DNA of 64,000 nt from Bolinopsis microptera (Eukaryota; Ctenophora; Tentaculata; Lobata; Bolinopsidae), in the NCBI RefSeq assembly GCF_026151205.1, contig NC_087072.1:7674084-7738083 (forward strand), in the 5' to 3' direction. This document shows positions 58,067-64,000 of the stretch, piece by piece. Numbering within the stretch: position 1 is the first letter of the stretch; every line of letters starts with the position of its first letter. A model generated the notes under the pieces. That model was given only the letters and a program-made list of their open reading frames with translations. It was not told the DNA's origin and made no database searches. Both the position numbers and the translations under genes were made by a program.

Positions 58067-59464
58067 ATGTCACATCATTCGTCACACCACTCGCTTGATG
58101 TGGATTCTCCCATTCAAAATCCATTAGAGACGGAACAGGACCATAATACCAACACAGCTGAGGCAACCAATCGACCAGCTCTTCGACCGAAAATGTTCGC
58201 AAATACAGAACAGGTCGACCAACTGAGTGAGGGGGATAGGCGTCCCGGCATGAATCAGCAACCATTAGGCGAAAAGGGATACCTATCTTGGACAGCCGAG
58301 TACAACCGTCGGCACCAACAACCTCAATCACTGAATGCTCTTCCAGCAAGGACCCCTAACAGTATGTTCAGGGGTAGGAAGCCTAATGAATATAGTTACG
58401 GTGATGACATTCACGATTACTTAAAGAGTTTCGATAACTATAAGATGGTTACCGGATTACAGACTGAACAGGCGTTTCAGGTTTTCTGTACGTTTTTAGA
58501 CAACAGAAGTCTGAACAGGGTCCTGTCTCTGAAGCTAACAGGTAAACAGCTTGCAAATTGGGAGTCTGTCAAGGAGAAGGTCATCCAGAAACTGGATCCA
58601 ACATACGACACGGAAAGCTCTATAGATGAGCTGTTTGCCGTGAAGCAAACTGGGTCGGAGACGACTCAGGACTTTGCAGACCGGCTGGAGAAAACAGCAC
58701 AAATGATATCGGCTTGCAAGTTCATGGCTGGTGAAGCTACTGATAAGTTGATGAAGGACGCTTTTATAAACGGTCTTAAGTCCCAACAAATGATGTTTTG
58801 CCTGTTGCAGAAAAGCAAGCTCACGTATGACACAGCTTTGCTGGAGAGCTCTAAACTAGAAAAAATCCTAGGAAAGATCAAAGCGAAAGTAACCAACTTA
58901 GATTCATTAAATGATGCAGCGGGACTCTTAACAATCGAGGAGAAGGAAACCCCTCATTTTCAGCCATTTCAAAATAAGTGCTGGGCTTGTCGTGAAGTAG
59001 GCCTGGTTAAGAAAGACTGGCCGGAACCGGACCATCGGAAGTGTCACAATTGTGGTATGCCTGGTCATCTGATGAAGGACTGCAGATTCCCAATAGAAGG
59101 TTGCACTTATTGTCAGGGCAACAACCACACGATAAAAAACTGTTTTAAGAAAGAGAGAGACGACAAGGAACAGGATCGTTATTACAACCAACCAAGCTCC
59201 AACGAATTTGACGAAGAATCAGTTATTTGTAATCGGAGTCCATCAGAAGATACTGGACACACGTCTTGTGCTGTGTCAAGAAGTCAGGCCATCGATAGAG
59301 GAAAGCGTGTAAGATTTAACCAACCTCCGGAACCTGTTAGTACAGTTCTAGACGAAGTGGAAGAGCATGCCATGAATTACTCACCATACTTTGATGAAAG
59401 GCAGGTTTTTCTGACTGACGATGAAGAGTTTATTGAAGAAGAGGCCAGGTTGGAAAACTACTAA
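58067..59464 (+). CDS. gag: Gag-like capsid/nucleocapsid protein of the LTR element
   Basis: The frame is open from 58028; the first ATG is at 58067 (MSHHSSHHS), giving 465 residues. The middle part (around DDIHDYLKSFDNYK to VKEKVIQKLD and DFADRLEKTAQM) has the helical pattern of retrotransposon Gag capsid domains. The C-terminal part has two canonical CCHC zinc knuckles (CHNCGMPGHLMKDC and CTYCQGNNHTIKNC), preceded by a degenerate one in which the last Cys is Trp (CWACREVGLVKKDW). An acidic C-terminus follows. It would package element RNA into particles in the cytoplasm. The frame is intact in spite of the missing pol. Confidence 0.88.
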   Translation: MSHHSSHHSLDVDSPIQNPLETEQDHNTNTAEATNRPALRPKMFANTEQVDQLSEGDRRPGMNQQPLGEKGYLSWTAEYNRRHQQPQSLNALPARTPNSMFRGRKPNEYSYGDDIHDYLKSFDNYKMVTGLQTEQAFQVFCTFLDNRSLNRVLSLKLTGKQLANWESVKEKVIQKLDPTYDTESSIDELFAVKQTGSETTQDFADRLEKTAQMISACKFMAGEATDKLMKDAFINGLKSQQMMFCLLQKSKLTYDTALLESSKLEKILGKIKAKVTNLDSLNDAAGLLTIEEKETPHFQPFQNKCWACREVGLVKKDWPEPDHRKCHNCGMPGHLMKDCRFPIEGCTYCQGNNHTIKNCFKKERDDKEQDRYYNQPSSNEFDEESVICNRSPSEDTGHTSCAVSRSQAIDRGKRVRFNQPPEPVSTVLDEVEEHAMNYSPYFDERQVFLTDDEEFIEEEARLENY

Positions 59465-62115
59465 GCACCATCAAGGAAAATCATGATGTGAAAACAGGTT
59501 CACACCGGTCAACCACAGCACGCGAAAGTATACGTGCAGGTTGTGTTGCCATTGAACCACAACGTGTACTCGCGAAAAGCGAAAGTACACATATTTTACT
59601 AGACACTTGCCATATTATGGTATCTTGAAGCTATACACGTAAGTTGCCACGTCACCAAGATGCCAATGTGCTCCAATGTAATTCTTGATATTACCATGTT
59701 ACAAAACTTATGGCACAACTCCACAAACAACAGAACTTCCACACAGTCTGGAACAACTAATTGCCCGTCACTGCCAGAGCTCGATGTGTGCCTGTGGTTA
59801 ATAGTTGGTTAACATCATTGCAACTTTGCTCTCGGTCTCCATATTCGATCTCATTAGTCGAGGAGAAAGAGCATATAATCTTATAATGGTAAATTGCCCG
59901 GATCCCGCAATACCCTAGATATTTTGCATGAGTTTAACTAAAACAGACAACAGGTTCACAAGAACATCCAGAGCATTGGCTCTTCCTGAAACATTATTCA
60001 TGGAATCATGACAGCAGATAATGCGTTAGTTCCAACTCTGTGAGAGCTGAGATAATTGTGCCAGTAAGCGTTCATTTTATTACGGACGTTACAATGTTTT
60101 AAAGGGCCATGGAGCACACCTGATATTCTAAAGCGGATCAGCAAATCAGTCAAAAGCGAAAGTCGGGCTAAGTCGGAGCCAGCTAGGAGATCTGATGTGA
60201 GAAATCAAACTCCCCGAAAGTAATTGCAATTGGAGAAACAGACTGATATAAATCAGAGAATTTTAGAACTAAGGGTACGTGTGCTAGGCTATCATTATGT
60301 GCTTAATGATTCTAGGGTAAAATCACACCTGATCAGGTCTAAAGAAGGAAAAATGGGTACTGCAGTATGCCGAGCTAAATATTTCAGCTATACATTGCTG
60401 GGCCGACCAGTAGATGCATCTACTAGATAATGTTTCGGACATGCGCAAAGCAGAGTTGGGTACAGCAACTACCCAGGGTCCGAAGTTGCCACATTATCAC
60501 ATCGCAATAACAAATGCGGGTCGGCGGTCGACCAATTTAATTTAAGACCCCACACATGAGCCTGATGAAGAGGCTGTTACGTTGATTGTTTCAACGAAGA
60601 TAGACCACATTGTCCTATAGACCGTTTCAAGCATGATTGTTATCATGGCAATGGATTGTTACACTGCCATGATTGATGAAACGAACAATCATTGAAAGAT
60701 TTAAAATTGTTGAAGTAACCTGATCATAATGATAGCTGTGAAATCGCGCACCGTAATTTGTGCCTGGATTGTACCAACAGTGGAATTAGAGTTCAATTGT
60801 CCAATCAAGTGGATGTCATTACAACCTTGTCATGTAGGTTCCTGTGAGAATTCATACCATAACCAAGTCGAAAGTACATGTCATTGAAAGGAGAAAAGAT
60901 ACTGAAGTATGCAGTTCATATTACATATTATTAGAAGCATTTTTCGGCTCCATGGCCATATGGATTATGGAGGTCCATCACGATGCTATTGGAATATTAG
61001 AAGACAACCAGTTTCCCCATTGAATGAACAGAAGAAGTTTATGTCAGTCAGAGCTCAGGTTCCATATGCAAAAGAGTTTAGACTGTACTCATTTGCTCAG
61101 TTATACATCATTCACGATCACACTGTAGTCATGGCATAACAATTTGGTACCTGTAGCAAATAAAGACCTTAGAGTCCGTGTACTTTGTACACATGCGAGC
61201 GACGTCGCGGTAAAACGTGACTATGTACTCTCCAAAAGATGACGACACAGACGGAATATCAACTTCTCAAAAAGCTGGATTGTCACCTCACTCTCCTGTT
61301 GTCAGTTTTGCGGATTCACGACCCAAAGAACAACAGTCACCCCTCACGGTGTGACAATGACCAGGAAGATGAGGACTTTTACAAACAATAGCTCGTCCGA
61401 CCATATGATGTAAGATATCATTACAGTTATACAAACTAATTTGTTCATATTATTCTAAGTTTAAAGTAAATTAGTTAAAGTGATTTTAATAAGTATAATA
61501 ATTTTAGTGCAATTTAGTTTATGTAGAATTAGCAGATTATTACATAAACGTAGGATATTATAGTATTATGTAAATAATTAAGTAAATATAGTGCAAAATA
61601 AATTCTTTTTTTAATGTGTGTATATTTAAACTTTAGGGAAATTAAAATTTGTGTGAAAACAGATTATTATGTAAACGTAGGTTATTATTTTCGTAAATAC
61701 CAAATAAAAATATATGTCTAAAGAAAACATCATTTAATAAGTTATAAAAAAAATATAGATTATGTGTAAGTGTGAAATGTATATGAAACATTATATTATA
61801 TTATAAAAGTAATATACAATCATATAACAGAGTGTATTTAAATATTGTGATAAAAGGATTAAAGTTTTTTTAAATAAATGTGTATGTTATTTAAATGTTA
61901 TGTGTATTTTTGACACTATTTATCATAGATTGTAGAGTAAATTACTCCCACAATCAAATCAACAGCATCATTTTTAAATTTTAGTACGAGATTTTATGTT
62001 CAAAAGACCGAGAAGAATTGCATTATTTTATGTATTAGTTGTAATTCAAACTCGAAGATCAGTATGTTAAAAACGTATATTTAATCATAACAGTTTTCTA
62101 AAGGAGGGTGGAGTT
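59465..62115. other. internal region of the LTR element without coding capacity
   Basis: Only short open frames exist and none shows RT, RNase H, integrase or protease motifs. From about 61390 to 62100 the sequence is strongly A+T-rich. It ends with the purine-rich tract before the 3' LTR. Confidence 0.6.
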
Positions 62116-62793
62116 TGTAGGGTCCCAACCCTACAATTATAGTCCCATCATATCAACTACTGTTATTGTTTGCACCTGCCTGGCAACCGCAGATTAGACA
62201 GTAGTTGTGGCCAGCATGACAGTGGAATGCAATTATCTGAAGCGTTCACCGCATGCTACGGACAGCAAAACCACACAAATTGCGTTCGGTGGTTTCCGGC
62301 AGGGACATGTGGTTTGAACTCAAAACCTATAATCACTGCCGGAAAAACGTCATGATAAGGTTTTATAAACATGAACTAAAGATTCATCCAGCTAGAATCA
62401 ATTAGTGAGTCCTGAAGGGCTAGAATGACTACACCGTCTAGCTAAAACCACCACCGGAAATGCGTCACGTTTGTTTACACGAGAAAGCTCATCGGCTGGC
62501 ACTCCTAGGGAGTGCCGACAATTAGTAGGACTATAAAACCGCCCCCACCTTCAGAAAACTCTTCGTTCTTTGTCTCAGCCCTTTCAGTCCTTTCACTCTT
62601 TTTGTTCGAATCGAAATAGTTAAAGTTTAATAGTAATTCAACACTTGTAGTTTTCGTTTAACATTGTTTCCTAAAGTTCCCGAGTTTCATTACCGAGTTC
62701 ACAACAAACTAAAATAACACAACGCAAATTGAAGTCCTAACTTGAAAGCACTAACTACCATAGACGGTCAATCTCATTAATCTGGTAGTTACA
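62116..62793 (+). repeat. 3' long terminal repeat
   Basis: Copy of the 5' LTR with a 1-bp deletion (GCAAATTGAAG) and two substitutions; it starts TGTAGGG and ends GTTACA. Followed by non-LTR sequence AAGTCTTAAC. Confidence 0.93.
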
Positions 62794-63050
62794 AAGTCTT
62801 AACTAGAACGTATTTTTACGTTCGTATTTTCTGAACAATTTGCCAATCATGCGCCCATTGTTTCAAGTTTTCTATTCTGCGTGAATTTGGGTCGCCGTTT
62901 ATTAATAGTAAATAGTTGGTATTAACGTAAAGATTTTACTTGTACGCTCACTCGCAATACCTGAAAGCGACATCTGGAAATTCTTATCTGTCGGTTTAAA
63001 TCTTCTATCAAAGGAACCTTAACCAACACCTCGTACAGACTCATGGTTTC
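62794..63050. other. unassigned flank
   Basis: No feature recognised. Confidence 0.3.
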
Positions 63051-63177
63051 TGTACACTGTACACTGTACACTGAACACTGTACACTGTACACTGAACACT
63101 GTACACTGTACACTATACACTGTACACTGTACACTGTACACTATACACTGTACACTGTACACTGCACTGTACACTGT
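63051..63177 (+). repeat. heptanucleotide satellite (TGTACAC)n
   Basis: About 18 copies of TGTACAC with TGAACAC and TATACAC variants, breaking down at the 3' end (CTGCACTG). The ORFs crossing it are repeat artefacts. Confidence 0.9.
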
Positions 63178-63387
63178 CTCTGGATCGGAGCGTAGTGTTT
63201 TTAATATTAATTAATTGGGTCCCTAAATTGGAAGTAAAGCTCTTGTTTTCCTGCAACTCTACTCCATACCTTAATTCCAGATTTTCAAAGAGGAATTGAG
63301 TAATTACAGCCAGTAACCGTAAGATGAGCAGAACAAACCATTGCAAGCCAAGCTGCAGATCCGAAGTCTGAACCATCGCACCACCTC
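63178..63387. other. unassigned
   Basis: Sequence between the heptanucleotide satellite and the MITE; no feature recognised. Confidence 0.3.
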
Positions 63388-63461
63388 TTACCTGGGGACC
63401 TCAGGCTATTATGTTCATAATAGAGATTCGGCGGAATGACAGGCTGAGCGCGGCCCAGTAA
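63388..63461 (+). mobile_element. hAT-type MITE (TTACCTGGGG family), 74 bp
   Basis: TTACCTGGGGACCTCAGGCT to GCGCGGCCCAGTAA, flanked on both sides by ACCACCTC, a perfect 8-bp target duplication. Confidence 0.93.
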
Positions 63462-64000
63462 ACCACCTCAAACCTAAGTTATTTCTATTGCTTGATCACA
63501 CAGACTCAGGTAAACAGGAATTAAATACTTTATCATTTATCACAAGTAAAAACAAATAACATAATTTCAATCTAACACATCAAGGTAGGTAATCAGAAAA
63601 TTCCAATCTACCAGTACCACGTAAAACAGTGACAAAATTCACTCTATTTTGCAAAATTAAATTTTAAGTCAATCATATGATGGCAATCTATGTCTCATAC
63701 TCTCTAAAATATTTTTGTCGAATTGTTTGTCCTCGTAGGAAAAATCTGTGCAGTAAGCATATCTTTGGATATAATAACTGTGCAGAAGTTTGATCTCTTT
63801 ACTCATAATTTAAGATTCCTTAAAGAATGCCAGTAGAACTAATTTTCCTTGCTCATTCCGTATTATTACAATTATGGGGTAAAATCTTTCTCGATGTCCA
63901 TAATAGAACGAAAACATTTCATACAAAAACTTCGTATAATTCTATGGAACGTTAGGGAATAAGAACTTGACCTGAAGCTGAAGGAAAACTGACCTCTATG
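63462..64000. other. unassigned AT-rich sequence
   Basis: No feature recognised to the end of the window. Confidence 0.3.

Larger units (their letters stand above)
57279..62793 (+). mobile_element. LTR retrotransposon with gag but no recognisable pol
   Basis: Two LTRs of 679 and 678 bp, a PBS candidate, a purine-rich tract AAGGAGGGTGGAG just before the 3' LTR, and an intact gag frame. Between gag and the 3' LTR (59465-62115) no reverse transcriptase, integrase or protease frame is visible, and the last 700 bp is very AT-rich. Near-identical LTRs indicate recent insertion. No target duplication of 4-6 bp is seen at the flanks. Confidence 0.88.

Noticed and set aside
62922-63376. Minus-strand open frames with Tyr-Ser-Val-Gln-Cys repeats
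   Set aside because: They run through the (TGTACAC)n array and are repeat artefacts.
1-64000. CRISPR array, bacterial operon or phage features
   Set aside because: The introns, retroelements and animal protein families show that this is eukaryotic nuclear DNA; none of the tandem repeats has spacer-repeat structure.

Overview
The window is animal (metazoan) nuclear DNA: AT-rich, with short GT-AG introns, extracellular domain types typical of animals (PAN/apple, sushi), an NHL-repeat coiled-coil protein, cathepsin Z (X), CTF8 and MGST1-like MAPEG enzymes, and an animal-style repeat load (hAT, Tc1/mariner-like and foldback MITEs, a tRNA-derived SINE, two kinds of non-LTR retroelement and an LTR element). 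I cannot name the species; an invertebrate fits best. All exon models were assembled by eye from splice motifs, reading phase and homology. No transcript data or database searches were used.

Layout. 1-6.8 kb: mostly unassigned sequence with a 410-bp tandem duplication and one candidate distal first exon. 6.8-12.04 kb (+): an NHL-repeat protein gene with at least three alternative first exons, all ending in the same phase and joining one common body. 13.1-22.8 kb (-): one gene whose 13 exons encode two complete cathepsin Z domains in a single predicted 575-residue polypeptide. Its largest intron holds an opposite-strand secreted PAN-sushi gene, which in turn holds a 1.34-kb TTAA-flanked near-perfect palindrome. 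23.6-23.9 kb (-): CTF8. 24.8-32.8 kb (-): four tandem two-exon MAPEG/MGST1-like genes, interrupted between copies 2 and 3 by an RLE-type non-LTR retrotransposon. 33-48 kb: no gene I can support; MITEs, foldbacks, hairpins, poly-C tracts and a 400-bp decanucleotide satellite. 49.3-50.7 kb (-): a 5'-truncated, frameshifted LINE. 52.26-53.46 kb (+): four exons of an unrecognised gene. 53.55-54.36 kb: a MITE with a SINE nested in it. 55.66-56.85 kb: a TIR element. 57.28-62.8 kb: an LTR element with nearly identical LTRs, an open gag and no recognisable pol. 63-64 kb: a heptanucleotide satellite and another hAT MITE.

Functional view. The cathepsin and PAN-sushi products are predicted to be secretory or lysosomal and share a locus on opposite strands. 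The MAPEG array is a locally amplified membrane glutathione-transferase family. CTF8 is a housekeeping subunit of the alternative RFC clamp loader. The strongest second-look items are the double-cathepsin gene with its nested gene and palindrome, the alternative first-exon array of the NHL gene, the hAT MITE family with matching 8-bp target duplications, the SINE with an apparent 46-bp target duplication, and the gag-only LTR element.
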